From NCBI GenBank assembly GCA_022925895.1, contig JAKSYS010000138.1:43782-107781 (forward strand): a stretch of 64,000 nucleotides of DNA, written 5' to 3'. A program made the translations under genes and the position numbers. Source of the DNA: Fragilaria crotonensis (taxonomy: Eukaryota; Bacillariophyta; Fragilariophyceae; Fragilariales; Fragilariaceae). Shown here piece by piece: positions 22,712 to 33,351 of this stretch. The notes beneath the pieces were generated by a model. The model saw only the letters and a list, made by a program, of their open reading frames with translations, did no database searches and had not been told where the DNA came from. Position 1 is the stretch's first letter, and each line of letters starts with the position of its first letter.

Positions 22712-23081
22712 CTTTATCATGTTTAGAAGTCTAAGTTATAGCATCGAAATTTCTTCTGCTGTGACGGGTGCGTCATACTAGTACTGGTTTCGCTGCTACG
22801 CATGAACATAGTCTTGTACAAAAACATCAGTAGAAAATTTCTGTTACATGCATTCTCTTGAACTGGGTCGTTATATCCTCATTTTGAAAAGATGAAGGTC
22901 CCTGTGCTCTGACGCAACATCCCCGGTTTGGAAAAAGGGTTAGAAAGTTGCTGTTTACGTTGAACAACTGGCGCCGCATCCATTGAAGAGAATGCCAACC
23001 AACTCTGCCCAAAGGGAATCAACCTAAGGCCTTCCCAAGCAATAAACACGTAAGGTGTGGTTTGTTTCGTCGACTGAGCTT
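22712..23081. other. Intergenic region, convergent 3' ends
   Basis: 370 bases between the small unknown gene (plus) and the Abitram-like gene (minus). ORFs at 22827-23085 (minus) show no motif. It should hold both 3' UTRs. Confidence 0.45.
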
Positions 23082-23696
23082 TCACGTCGAATTGATCGTT
23101 TCATCATGGTTGTATGACTGCGCGCAAATCTTCTTGCTGACTTTCGCTTCTGTTTCATCGCAAGTGCGATCCAACGTCCTAGGCGGAAAACCTCCCGTGA
23201 CTGGTTGAATAATGGCAAAATATCCGTCTAGAAGAGGATCACGTTGAAGTAGCTCTGGACACATATTGTCATTGATTTCCACTACAGTACCCCAGACACC
23301 TGCATAAACCGGTAGGACGGTCCCGTCTTCCAGCGTGAGGTTTGCCATGACTGTTGTGGGCAAGACCACGCCAGGGAGCGTGCTCGGCAGGAGACCCCTT
23401 TTGAGCAAGGCCGCTTGGCGTTTGCGACGTTCGGCGGCGCTTTTATCGGGAGCAGGCTGTATAAGGTAGTCTATCGATACGACCCGTTGCGATAGGTCTT
23501 GCTTCCATGTTACGACACACAAGCCGTTGGCATGCGTGTGAACCACCAGTTTGGAGGACAACACACAAACATCATAAGATGATGCAAAAAACGAATGTGG
23601 GGTTCCTGGATTTCCTGTGTCAGGTCGAGGTGCTATGCTAATGACATCTCGGTAGATATCTTGAACTGGATCTTCTCGTTGTCGTTTCTTCCCCAT
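23082..23696 (-). CDS. Abitram (FAM206A/Simiate)-like protein
   Basis: About 204 aa, single exon, starting MGKKRQRED. The order of conserved pieces fits the Abitram/Simiate family, which has a glycine-cleavage-H-like beta fold: SSKLVVHTHANGLCVVTW near residue 47, then VVSIDYLI, a Lys/Arg-rich loop (KSAAERRKRQ), a middle strand block with DGTVLPVYAGVWGTVVEIN, and DGYFAIIQP. In animals the protein is nuclear and binds actin; here the role is unknown. Assignment is by remembered pattern, not a search. Confidence 0.7.
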   Translation of the reverse strand: MGKKRQREDPVQDIYRDVISIAPRPDTGNPGTPHSFFASSYDVCVLSSKLVVHTHANGLCVVTWKQDLSQRVVSIDYLIQPAPDKSAAERRKRQAALLKRGLLPSTLPGVVLPTTVMANLTLEDGTVLPVYAGVWGTVVEINDNMCPELLQRDPLLDGYFAIIQPVTGGFPPRTLDRTCDETEAKVSKKICAQSYNHDETINST

Positions 23697-24218
23697 GGTG
23701 TGAGGTGTGAAGTATTGCTGTTTTCGGTGCCGTTTCTATTGTGGTCGGAGTTGTAGCCCACCGCAAGTACTCCAGTACTTGTATCATACTCTCTGTGCCT
23801 ACCGGTATATCCAACTCTGTCCATCAGGATTTGCAGTATCACTTGTACGTTACAGTTGAGAGTCTTGTACCGGTACTCGCACTCTCGCACTACTCTACCG
23901 GTTCGAGTTTAGGCGCACAGCGCACGGTGATGATGTACCGGGAGCTGACTCTGTTGGGCTGCCCGGTGCGACGTGCGACAAGAGACAAGTTACGACGCTG
24001 TTATGACGGAATCTCATCTTCGTAGAATTTCACTTCTTGATAACCTGAAGCACCACAGCCAATCAGACATCAGACGTGAAGTCCCAATATGACCTCCCGC
24101 TCATCCATCTTTTGGAGCTCCGCAGTCCATCAGATGTGAACTGTGACTAGTCGTGCCGCACACCGGGATCCATGCTCCTTTGCACCTCACTTGCGTTCCC
24201 CTCGACTGAAGAAGGGTG
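23697..24218. other. Intergenic region, divergent promoters
   Basis: About 520 bases between the start codons of the Abitram-like gene (minus) and the Sua5-like gene (plus). It includes a GTAC/ACCGG-rich part at 23,765-23,900 and no convincing ORF. Confidence 0.45.
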
Positions 24219-25507
24219 ATGCCATATTTACCATTGTCGATTATTTTGAGTTTCTACTTGATGCTACTTGGTCGACGAAGCGTTGCGTTTCAATTGAAAA
24301 CAAACGTTTCCAATCGACGAGGTGCACGACGCATTGCTACTAGCATGTCGTCCTTGTCATCATCGCGACCATCTATCACAACGGATGATGCTACTACAGC
24401 GAGACAAATTCGAGCCAAAATCATGCCTATGGATAAGTTGGAAGAATGTGGGGAGAGGCTGCGACAGGGTCAACTCGTTGCCTTTCCTACGGAAACGGTC
24501 TACGGGTTAGGTTGTCATGCCTTGGATGAGCAAGCTATCCTTCAAGTTTTTGCTGCGAAAGAACGTCCCCTCACGGACCCTCTTATAGTGCACGTATCAT
24601 CATCTGATGACGCTAGTCCTTTATGGGACAATCCCACCGATTCTGCCCTACAATCTCTCACGCAAACCTTTTGGCCGGGCCCTCTAACTCTGGTTGCCAA
24701 GGCAGCACCTCACATCCCACCACTGCTGATGGCGCATACAGGATATGTAGCATGTCGTTCACCGAAGCACGTGCTGGCACAAGCCTCCTCGTCGCAGCTA
24801 AAGTCCCCATTGCAGCTCCAAGCGCCAACAAGTTCGGTCACGTCAGCCCCACCAGCGCTGAACACGTCTGGGACGACTTGAAATACGAAAATGTCTGGAT
24901 TCTTGAAAGTAATGGCGTTTGCAACGTCGGCGTCGAAAGCACAGTGGCAAAATTATCTGTGGATGACGACCAACATGGTGTCATTACCATCCTCCGACAG
25001 GGTGCAATTTCAATACAACAAATAGAGAAATGCCTCGCACAATCTGGACTTTCGAGTCAGTACCGAGTCGAACTTCAAACCAAACGCGTCTCACCCGACC
25101 ACATTGCTACTGTCGCTCCTGGCCAATCCGTTCGTCACTATTCTCCCAACATTCCCAGTTTCTTGGTCACGGCGAAATGTGCTGCTGCCGCCGTGTCCGA
25201 TGAGGAACAGAAACTCTTGAACACCGCCATCGTCATTGACTTTGGAGGCATTCTTATCCATTGGCAATCACACGCGTTGGCGTATCGAGACTTGAGTGTG
25301 TCTGGAAATTCGGACGAAGCCGCGCAGACGGTCTTTGAAACGTTGCGATGGGCAGAGCAAATTGAGGGTGGAACCAGGATTCTGTTTCCAGATCTAGATC
25401 CCGATGCGATTTCGAATGATGATGACGCACTAGTCTTGGCCATTAAGGACCGATTGACGCGTGCTGCAAGTGGAGTGGCGATCGATTCACTGGTTGGACC
25501 CAATTGA
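24219..25507 (+). CDS. Sua5/YrdC threonylcarbamoyl-AMP synthase, frame-broken
   Basis: Makes threonylcarbamoyl-AMP from Thr, bicarbonate and ATP for the t6A37 modification of ANN-decoding tRNAs. The ATG at 24219 opens a hydrophobic signal-like segment followed by RRSVAFQL, an ASAFAP-like site, so plastid (or other organelle) import is likely. The YrdC core follows: LRQGQLVAFPTETVYGLG, AAKERPLTDPLIVHV, FWPGPLTLVAKA, and, in another frame, APSANKFGHVSPT. The C-terminal half holds SPDHIATVAPGQSVRHYSPN, typical of the Sua5 extension. The two halves are offset by one base at about 24784-24786 (GCACAAGCCTCC): one base is missing between LAQ and LLVAAKVP. Either a consensus error or a broken gene; both halves are otherwise well preserved. 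Confidence 0.82.
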
Positions 25508-25607
25508 CTTTGTGGCTAATGGTACAGTAGAGATCACTATGATATTTTGAGTTAAGCCAATTTGTTAAGTGATAACGTCAGTAGTACAACATTTCCAATC
25601 CACACTC

Positions 25608-26021
25608 CTACTCCTTCGGTGGCAAGTTCAACAATTTGCAAACCTTTTCTGGATCGCTGCAATTGAAGAAATAAACTTGCTCCTTCTGGTTTTGGTTGAG
25701 AACGGTAATGCGAACACCAGGCCCATCCTTCACGATGTATCCGGTATCCCCTTTGAGGTTGTAACGAATACCCCAGCCTCCCCATTGGGTCAGTCCACGG
25801 ATTTCCGGAACTTGAGTGGCAGATACAATCTGAGACCTGGCGGCGGATTTCCGGGCCATGTTCCAGCTGTATCCAAAGGAGAGAAGTTCTTCCGTAACGT
25901 CGACACTGTATGTCCAAAAGGCAGGGAGCAGAAATGGGACAAGAACCAAAAGGGGTAGAAAAGGAGGCTGGAACTCCTCGTGATAGAGCGAGGCTGCGTT
26001 CGACTCGGTGGATTCCTCCAT
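25608..26021 (-). CDS. Small single-pass membrane protein
   Basis: 137 aa from the ATG at 26021 (the frame extends to a GTG at 26030). One hydrophobic helix, about residues 22-42 (FLPLLVLVPFLLPAFW), follows a short acidic N-terminus. The C-terminal half contains EIRGLTQWGGWGIRYNLKGD and then a VRITVLNQN strand and NCSDPEKVCKLLN, a pattern like the short PH-like/DUF modules of small bacterial membrane proteins, where a GWGIR segment precedes a 'GxRxxIGTDDP'-like stretch. No specific function can be assigned. Stop at 25608, just past the end of the convergent Sua5-like gene. Confidence 0.6.
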   Translation of the reverse strand: MEESTESNAASLYHEEFQPPFLPLLVLVPFLLPAFWTYSVDVTEELLSFGYSWNMARKSAARSQIVSATQVPEIRGLTQWGGWGIRYNLKGDTGYIVKDGPGVRITVLNQNQKEQVYFFNCSDPEKVCKLLNLPPKE

Positions 26022-26683
26022 GGCTTGCACGATTTTTCACGCGGTCTGTTTCTCCCTCGTTGTGGGATTGTGGTCGAGGGGTGCCACGACCAAAGTGTGC
26101 TCGGAGTACGTGAAGGAAGGAGCTTTGTGCGGGTGTTTTTGTTGTTGTTGCTGATAGCAGATCTGGCTACAGTACATATATACACCGAGTATTGTACCAA
26201 GTAGTACTTGTACGATCAACGGCGATCAAACAGGAACGCGAACTCCGTCCGTGCCACATTTGAGTCGTGTATCGTTTATCGCGAGAGCAGAGTCAGTTTC
26301 TCACCAATTGAAACGCTGGTGTCAGCAATTGTCTGCCTGTAAACGAAGGGTATGAAATAGAGGAACAAGCGCCAAAATGCTGGACCCAGTGACGCCACGT
26401 AATAGCGGGTAATCGAAGTACTGCATTGGAGTTCCCTTTTCATCCCAGTTCTATAATCACATGGAAAGGCTCCGATAGATCGGACGATTGTGCAGACACT
26501 ATCTAGGTCTCGCTTCATCTCAACTCCGTCAAATTGCTGCCCCAGAGGGGACAAGGGATGACAAGCTGCGAGGAGTCATTGAGTCATAATCGAGGAGAAT
26601 AATTCTAGATTCACCCTATGCATTATTTGTCAGAACAGGTGCAACGGAACTAGCTCACTGAAACAAGGTTTCCTCACACTACG
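26022..26683. other. Intergenic region
   Basis: About 660 bases between two minus-strand genes, so it holds the membrane-protein promoter. ORF 26276-26554 (minus) shows no motif. A short GTAC patch occurs near 26,190-26,215. Confidence 0.45.
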
Positions 26684-28060
26684 CTATCTCAGAGTACTGT
26701 CCTCCCACCAGGTTGGGACTGGTGCCTCAATTTTTGGTATACCAGGAACATGAAGAGAAGACGCGTGCAAACAAAACCGTTCCTTCAGCTTGACACCGCT
26801 GCTAACGTTCGGGTCAGATGTTCTATTGGCATATTTCGTGTCGCCAACAATAGGTGCCTGCAATCCTTCCGCGCAATGCACACGAACTTGATGTTTGCGA
26901 CCTGTCATGGTTTGAATCCGCAAAAGTGCTTTGTTAGATGTCACGCGTTCGTCAACCGAGTAATGTGAAAGAGCCGGTCGGCCCTGGACCGGAAGGTCTA
27001 TTGAACCCGAGTCAGGAATATCAGACTCTGGCAGGGTGACAAGTGCACTGTATTCCTTCTTGATGTTGCGCAGGAAAAATTCAGCTACTAGCTGTGCGTG
27101 ACGCTCGTCCGTTTTGGCCAAAATCATGCAGCCGGACGTGCCTCGATCAATCCGATGCACTAAGCCACGACCATCGACGTTGATAGTAGACAGGAGAATC
27201 CCTACATCCAGCAACGCTGCTTCAAGGGAAATGTCCAAATCCTCAGAGTCGCTGCCTTCTCGTTGATGCTTTCGCCTTGAAGCGGTCAATTTTCCAGATC
27301 CTGTCGTATGCTTGTGCACGCATACCATACCGCTGGGTTTGCTGACAATAAGGTCATGATCAGACTCGTGCAATCGCTCAACACCATGTAACTCGAACAG
27401 TTCGTCGGCTCGATTGCCACCTTGTTTACGCGCAGATGCTACCAATGATTTGCGTCTTTTGGACCCACCCTGTTTCTTGGCGAGACGCTGGGCTCGGTCG
27501 AGCGCCATGTTGCCCAAGATGTGATACTTTTGTGACAAATCTGGTCGTGTCATGGCATTGTACACTAGTGACAGTGCCACAATGTCAGGCTCCAGATCCT
27601 CCAATGAATCGTAGATATCGAGCAGCTGCCACGCGCGTTCGGCGCCGAGTTCAATATCTTGCAATTGAGAGCATGACCCAATCCAGGCGTTGAGCACTCC
27701 CGCTGTTTGCCCCCTGACAGGGACAGCATCGAGTGTGGATAAAACCAAGTCGTGAACGTCGTATCGTTCGATTTCAAGACCAGCTGCCAGTTTGAGAACA
27801 CCATCCGTCTCACCTGCTTTCCATGCTTCGTGAATTTCATGTTTCAGTGCTTCTGGCTGCAAAATGGACTGCATCGACGTTGCTGTTGACTTTGTTGACA
27901 GTGGGCAGCGTCTCGAATGTTGTGGGATGAATGCTAGCGCTGGTTGCGTCGTTAACAACAGCCCGCATGTTGTCGTGAACGATAACGACCTTTCCATGCT
28001 CAACACCATTGTTTGACGAGGCGAAAGGGAAGGAGAAAGGCGTGCAAGTCGTTCAATCAT
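26684..28060 (-). CDS. RluA-family pseudouridine synthase, plastid-type precursor
   Basis: 458 aa, single exon. Isomerises uridine to pseudouridine in RNA. A hydrophobic signal segment ending PALAFIP (about residues 28-46) resembles the diatom plastid presequence; the ATGs at residues 18 and 22 are alternative starts. Residues 60-200 are a helical region (IHEAWKAGETDGVLKLAAGL; RAWQLLDIYDSLEDLEPD) like a degenerate PPR/TPR stretch, not typical of RluA. The catalytic domain starts near residue 230 (HDLIVSKPSGMVCVHK), has the motif HRIDRGTSGCMILAKTD (about residue 300, catalytic Asp) and ends with TGRKHQVRVHCAEG and PIVGDTKY. Reading frame clean. RNA target unknown; likely organellar rRNA, tRNA or mRNA. 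Confidence 0.9.
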   Translation of the reverse strand: MIERLARLSPSLSPRQTMVLSMERSLSFTTTCGLLLTTQPALAFIPQHSRRCPLSTKSTATSMQSILQPEALKHEIHEAWKAGETDGVLKLAAGLEIERYDVHDLVLSTLDAVPVRGQTAGVLNAWIGSCSQLQDIELGAERAWQLLDIYDSLEDLEPDIVALSLVYNAMTRPDLSQKYHILGNMALDRAQRLAKKQGGSKRRKSLVASARKQGGNRADELFELHGVERLHESDHDLIVSKPSGMVCVHKHTTGSGKLTASRRKHQREGSDSEDLDISLEAALLDVGILLSTINVDGRGLVHRIDRGTSGCMILAKTDERHAQLVAEFFLRNIKKEYSALVTLPESDIPDSGSIDLPVQGRPALSHYSVDERVTSNKALLRIQTMTGRKHQVRVHCAEGLQAPIVGDTKYANRTSDPNVSSGVKLKERFCLHASSLHVPGIPKIEAPVPTWWEDSTLR

Positions 28061-28785
28061 GCCCTTTCGTCAACAGCATGTTTTTCTTGATAGTTGAAGG
28101 TCGTTCGATAGGACCACGAAGCATAAGTTTTGCGAAATGTGGCGCAGCGAGTGAAGGTTGTTTCTTGGGTGGCTGATGAGCCTACCAGTACTAGCTATAG
28201 ACCAGTACATCATCTATCCCTGTCCTTAGGAATAATGAGATGATAGTACGCTGTACTCTCGAGTCTCGAGTATGCTGTATGCTTACAGCATGCTACAGTA
28301 CCAGGTACAGTATCCAATATAACGATCAACCCATTCGATGCGTCGTGCGTCGTGCGTCGTGCTGTCGTGCAACGTGCAACACGGGATCGATGCAGTGCAA
28401 GTAGTGCCGTACAAAGGTACTGGTAGCATCATCATTAGCAATTTGCGTGAGATGGTGAAAAATTACTACTGTATATGGAGGGACATCAAGGTACCGGTAG
28501 TAGAGTATAGTCTTCTACGTCTACTGTACAGCATTGTTGTCGGGTTCTTGGTACCTGGTTGCAGTACCTGCGGTACTTGTAGTACGTAGTATTTCACGTG
28601 CAATCTACGGTAGTAAGGAGTAGTACAGTAGTCAGTAGTCCATTGGGCTCGGAGGACTCTAACAGCAACAATCAACCACCGACTCGGACGAAGCATTCTT
28701 GCAGATTGTCAATTTGATGAATGATGCTTGATGCCACATAAATCAATATACCAGCGACGTAATAGTCGTTCTTTCAATTCCTCCA
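28061..28785. other. Divergent intergenic region with GTAC-rich island
   Basis: About 725 bases between the RluA-type gene (minus) and tRNase Z (plus). From about 28,190 to 28,640 it is dense in GTAC, GGTACC and TACTG words, with a GCGTCGTGC tandem run at 28,340-28,370. No coding evidence. Confidence 0.5.
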
Positions 28786-31175
28786 ATGACTAGTGCCGTT
28801 CGTATCCTGACAACTGCTAGTGTTGATTCAACTCCATCTCTCCTTCTAGTAGCCCCAAATGGCGACAAAATCCTTGTTAATTGTGGCGAAGGCTGTCAAC
28901 GAGCCTTTCGAAGCGTCCGGCTTGAAACTCAAGACCGTGAAACGTATCTGTCTGACTCGTCTGCATCCAACAGTTCTCGGAGGGCTTCCTGACTATTATT
29001 GACGCTGGCAGATGCCTGAGAATGCCACGTTGGCAGTGGCAGCTATGCAACAAGAAAAAGCAAACAGGAGCAATAACAAACAACCTCAGAACAACGGAAC
29101 GACTGACAAGACGACGAATGCTTCGAATGAAGTATCTTCAGGAACGGATGGAAGGAAGCAACAACAGATGCCTTCAAACGAATCGAAACATCGAACTGAA
29201 GAAGTTACAGGAGGAATAGAGTTACATGGTCCCGTTGGGACGCAAGCCTTTGTACACTCCTTGCGCCACTTTATGAGGCGAGATCGGTTTGAATTTGTCG
29301 TCCGAGAAGGCGAGCATGACCAGCCCCACGCAATAATACACGAACCGAAACGGAAAAAGATGAAAAAGAGCAATTCCGACTCTGATGCTTTCGTGGACTA
29401 TACTATCCGAGCGTTGGCCTTCCAACACGCACTCGACGACCAAGTGTCAGTCCCCATTCAGTCATTCATTTTTCAAACACCGCCCTTGGTGGGACGATTT
29501 CGACCGGATCGGGCCGCTGAATTGGGAATCCCAAAGGACCGCTCTATTCACAACTTAAGAATGGGAATTGCGTCACATTTGCTAAGGACGGAAGGAGATC
29601 ACTGTGCAGCCTCATCAAGTACTGGAAGCTGGCCATCCTGGGCTTGCCATTGTGGTCGTTTACTGCCCAACGAAGCATGTTTTGCGACAATTGCAAGAAA
29701 ACAAGCGACTCCAGTCCTTTCAGAACATTCAAAATATGGAGACGCAGTTGGATCTCATGGTGCACATGACCCCTCGTGACCTGACTATAGATATCGAATA
29801 TCAATCATGGGTCCAATCGTTTCCTACGTGTACAACCCACATTTGGATGGACGCCAACGAAACACTGAACGGCAACCAAAACACAGAAAGCACTCCATTT
29901 GTGGCCGCTAGTCTCGGTGGTATGATGAGATCTTTGATTCATGCTGACATTTACCCCTCGCCACTTCATGACGTCGTAGAAACTCCTCATCATGATGTTC
30001 CGGGAACAATGACTGTTGGAAAGCGCCATTTGGAATACATCCTCATTCCACGTTCCAAAGCTGGTATCAAGGATGATGCGGTGTCTGAGCTATGGAAAGA
30101 AAAGGTAGAAGCTGCGAAACTGTTTGTTAAGTTATCCGGAGCATTAGAATTCGCGGACAAATCGATGGTACTGCCTACCTTGAGGAACGAATCAGGGTGT
30201 GGCGAGATTCTCTTTACGGGTACGGGATCAGCGTTGCCATGTAAACATCGCAACGTGACGGGAATTTGCGTGACCTTGGAGCGACACCAACGAATCCTCT
30301 TGGATTGTGGTGAAGGAACAGTTGGACAACTGTTGCGCTCCGACAACCAAAAAGCATTCCGTGATTCGTTACTCGAAAGCATTCAAGCAGTCTGGATTTC
30401 CCATCCCCACGCTGATCATCATTTGGGAATCCTTCGCCTCCTCTCAGAGCGAAAGACGGGCGAACCGCTGATATTGATCGCACCGCCCAATTTGTTCGAC
30501 TTCTTGGTCGAGTATGAAGCAATAGATCCGACGGTGTGTGGCTCGTATCGTTGGCTGAATTGTTATGATTTGGTAGCCCCAGCCACACCCGATCCAGTAT
30601 TGAGCCAACAGCTGGAATTACGACTGGGCATAACGTCGCTCCTCGCAGTCCCAGTCTCTCATTGTCGTCATGCTTTTGCTCTAGTGCTGGATTCTCCGAA
30701 GGAATTACTGGGCCGCATCGCGTACAGTGGGGATTGTCGACCCTCGACCAAGTTTGCGGATCTTGGCCAGCACGCGGACATTTTGATTCACGAAGCAACC
30801 TTTGAAGATGGCATGGAAGAAGAAGCCCTACTGAAAAAGCACTGCACGGTAGGGGAAGCCCTTTCGGTCGCCACGAGGATGAACGCAAAGGCCGTGCTCT
30901 TGACGCACTTTTCACAGCGCTACCCCAAAATGCCGCTCTTGATTAAATCGGATGCTGCCAACGAGGAAAGCCAGTTAGTAACACCAGTGGTGTTTTGTTT
31001 CGATTTTATGAAACTAACCCCAGTCTCCATTCCGCAGGCCGCCAAGCTTACGGATGCCATGCGGTTGCTGTATCCCGAAGAAGTCGACAAAAAGTGTAAT
31101 GACGACGACCAGGAGGTCGACGCCAAGACGATCATGTCCATCCCAGGACTGTTTGCAAGGAGTGAACTTCTGTAG
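28786..31175 (+). CDS. ELAC2: Long-form tRNase Z (ELAC2-like), with several frame breaks
   Basis: Endonuclease that removes the 3' trailer of pre-tRNAs. The N-terminal inactive beta-lactamase domain starts at 28786 (GDKILVNCGEGCQRAF), continues in other frames (ICLTRLHPTVLGGLP near 28,950; ELHGPVGTQAF and LRHFMRRDRFEF near 29,220-29,290), and the linker has VQPHQVLEAGHPG (29,603). The active C-terminal domain has GTGSALPCKHRNVTG, LLDCGEGTVGQLLR, the metal motif SHPHADHHLG (about 30,400), YSGDCRPS, LIHEATFEDG and LLTHFSQRYPK. At least five single-base offsets are needed: near 28,915, 28,992, 29,013, 29,536 and 29,593. From 29,600 to the stop the frame is open for 520 codons. All active-site motifs are present, so either the gene is recently broken or the consensus lost bases. 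Confidence 0.85.
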
Positions 31176-31677
31176 TTCTGCTACGCGCCTCAGAAGATCT
31201 TATAACCACGTTGTCCTTGCAAGTCAGTTTAGTTTTAACCAGGTCGGTGGCATCTTGCCTCAAGAACGACAATGGAATCCTCTTGAACATAGATCTGACC
31301 GCAAAACGTGAGATGTTCCAGTCGTCTATGATAGCCACAACAGGACGTGGATGCTTATACTGTACGATGCTGCAGTAAAATGACATGGCGTGCTTGTTAC
31401 TTCAGTCCCACCAAACGCAACAAGGATTGAAGTTAACGGAAAAGTGCAATTATTACCTGCAATTGGAGCTCTCATCTCATTATGCACATATGACCCGACC
31501 GGGATGTAAACATCGGAGCAGGAACAAGTTGTTCATCCAATCATATGCGAATGACGAAGGAGAAGCCCACCAGCATCTCACATCCCACGTTGAACCAATT
31601 AGGTTCGATCTTGCACTTCTACCAATCGCATCATTGCTAAGAACGTTACCGCAAGCTCAAATCCCTAAAGAATTGTG
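31176..31677. other. Intergenic region between tRNase Z and the orphan gene
   Basis: About 500 bases with no recognisable coding or RNA feature; short ORFs only. It should hold the tRNase Z 3' UTR and the promoter of the next gene. Confidence 0.45.
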
Positions 31678-33351
31678 ATGGCTGCCTCGATCAAGGCTAC
31701 CGACTGCTGGGGCACCTGGACGGATTACTATAGTCGCAACAGACGAGATGGTGGGAGCATTGAAGCTATGTTCGACTCCAACATGAGGACACTCTCGCTG
31801 AAATCCGCCAGTCACCTCAATGATGTGGACAAGCTTACCCAGACAATCGTCGAAAGTGCGAACTTCAATATGCTCATCGTCCCCGGAGAAGTTGGAAATA
31901 TGCAATTGCTGCACCATGGATTTGCCTGTGGTAGTGGGGAGGGATTGGCTCTTGCTTTTGTCAATGGGAATATCGAGACAGCAACTTTCAAGACCTTTTC
32001 GCGAATCCAGGCTGTGGAGCCAATCACGGGTGATTTCGGAAGACGCAAGTCAGGAAACTCCTCGGCTTGTCCAAGCCTCAGAAGCATGTTCGCAGTTCAG
32101 TCCGCTGAAGAGTTCAGGGAACTTCAGTCAGAAGGCAACCATGTTCTAGACAATTATCCTAATCACCACCTGATTAGCGCTGAAATCTTCCTCATTGCTA
32201 AAGGTGCAAAGAGTATTTCAGCGAAGGAATTGGCATATACTCTTATCAAGAAACATAAAATCTCATACAATGACAGCAAAGGACTCAGAGGAATTAAGGA
32301 ATCGGAAGCAGAATGGTTTGAAAGCCTCTTGGCCATGCTCTGGGCATCCGAGAATGCATTGCTGAAGCCAATCTTCCTCGAAGATGTCGCTGAGACTCTC
32401 GTGATGAACACCATGATTCGAAACGTAAAAGAAAAGTTGACACGCGCTGCAGCGACGACAGCTCAGTCTGCCGTCGGACGCTTGGACGAGATCCTCCAGG
32501 ATCACATTACGATCATGGGAATGTTGGCCATGAGGAGTCTAGGTCCAGCGGGGAGTGACCCAGAGGAGGAGGAGGAGTCCAAACTCGAGACGATGTTGCC
32601 AATTCAGAATACACTATTCACGGACCTCTCCACGGCGGACATGGATGATCCGCCGGAGATCTCAGAATTCGTGAGGTCTCTTACCAAGAGCACGACCCGT
32701 CAGCAAGCCACAAACTTACTACGGGAGGAGACCCGAGACTGGGATGGGACCTATTCGGTTGATGGGTTTCACAAGTTTTTCTCCGACGGGTTCCTCTCGC
32801 AGAAAAGCAACCCGATGGAACCGGGAGGCTTTAGTATATTTATGTTTCACCCAAAAGGTGTGGAGCTTGGTGACGGCAACTTGAAGGATGGCTATTTTTC
32901 GCCCAAATCGGAGTATGATCTCCGAATTCAGCTGCAAACTGCCTTGAACATGCTTGAACTGATGACGTGCAACGGATCGATAGCCACAAAAGGCCTTTCT
33001 TACGTCCTGGAGCCCCGCCGCTGGGCCTCCATTGTCAATATGCTCACTGCTCGATTCGAATCGGAGCCTGAATTCGGTGCCAAGTTCTGCTTCGCCATGG
33101 ATCGCCCACTCCAAATCTTCTTTAAAAAGGTAATTCTCTGGGATGATATCTGCACCCAGGGTGAGCGACAGTACCTGTTGGACAAGGCAAAAGACCTGCT
33201 CGAGCGCATTGAACTTGGACAGGAAATTAATGTTATCCTCCCACCGACAATTCAATCACTTGCCAACCTCTCGGGGGCGACCTTGAAACGCGATGCCACC
33301 GTCCTCGAAACCAAATCCCAAGACGAACGTGGCAAACGACTGAGGCTGTAG
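31678..33351 (+). CDS. Orphan 557-aa protein
   Basis: Single long open frame from the ATG at 31678 (the GTG at 31675 just precedes it). Not recognised. It begins WGTWTDYYSRNRRDGGS, has hydrophobic beta-like runs (FNMLIVPGEVGNMQLLHHGF; GEGLALAFVNGN), a helical middle with an acidic Glu run (residues near 300), GGFSIFMFHPKG, and a basic end (DERGKRLRL) that could be a nuclear signal. No membrane segment or catalytic motif stands out. It directly borders the transposon island, is intronless and is composition-shifted to fewer GTAC words, so a mobile-element origin (gag- or nucleoprotein-like) is possible, but no terminal repeats or polymerase adjoin it. Function unknown. Confidence 0.7.
   Translation: MAASIKATDCWGTWTDYYSRNRRDGGSIEAMFDSNMRTLSLKSASHLNDVDKLTQTIVESANFNMLIVPGEVGNMQLLHHGFACGSGEGLALAFVNGNIETATFKTFSRIQAVEPITGDFGRRKSGNSSACPSLRSMFAVQSAEEFRELQSEGNHVLDNYPNHHLISAEIFLIAKGAKSISAKELAYTLIKKHKISYNDSKGLRGIKESEAEWFESLLAMLWASENALLKPIFLEDVAETLVMNTMIRNVKEKLTRAAATTAQSAVGRLDEILQDHITIMGMLAMRSLGPAGSDPEEEEESKLETMLPIQNTLFTDLSTADMDDPPEISEFVRSLTKSTTRQQATNLLREETRDWDGTYSVDGFHKFFSDGFLSQKSNPMEPGGFSIFMFHPKGVELGDGNLKDGYFSPKSEYDLRIQLQTALNMLELMTCNGSIATKGLSYVLEPRRWASIVNMLTARFESEPEFGAKFCFAMDRPLQIFFKKVILWDDICTQGERQYLLDKAKDLLERIELGQEINVILPPTIQSLANLSGATLKRDATVLETKSQDERGKRLRL

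Noticed and set aside
23890-23920. Possible tRNA T-arm (GGTTCGAGT)
   Set aside because: No matching acceptor, D or anticodon stems could be paired at the right distances.
30214-30915. 233-codon minus-strand ORF
   Set aside because: Antisense to the catalytic half of tRNase Z, whose metal-binding motifs are on the plus strand.
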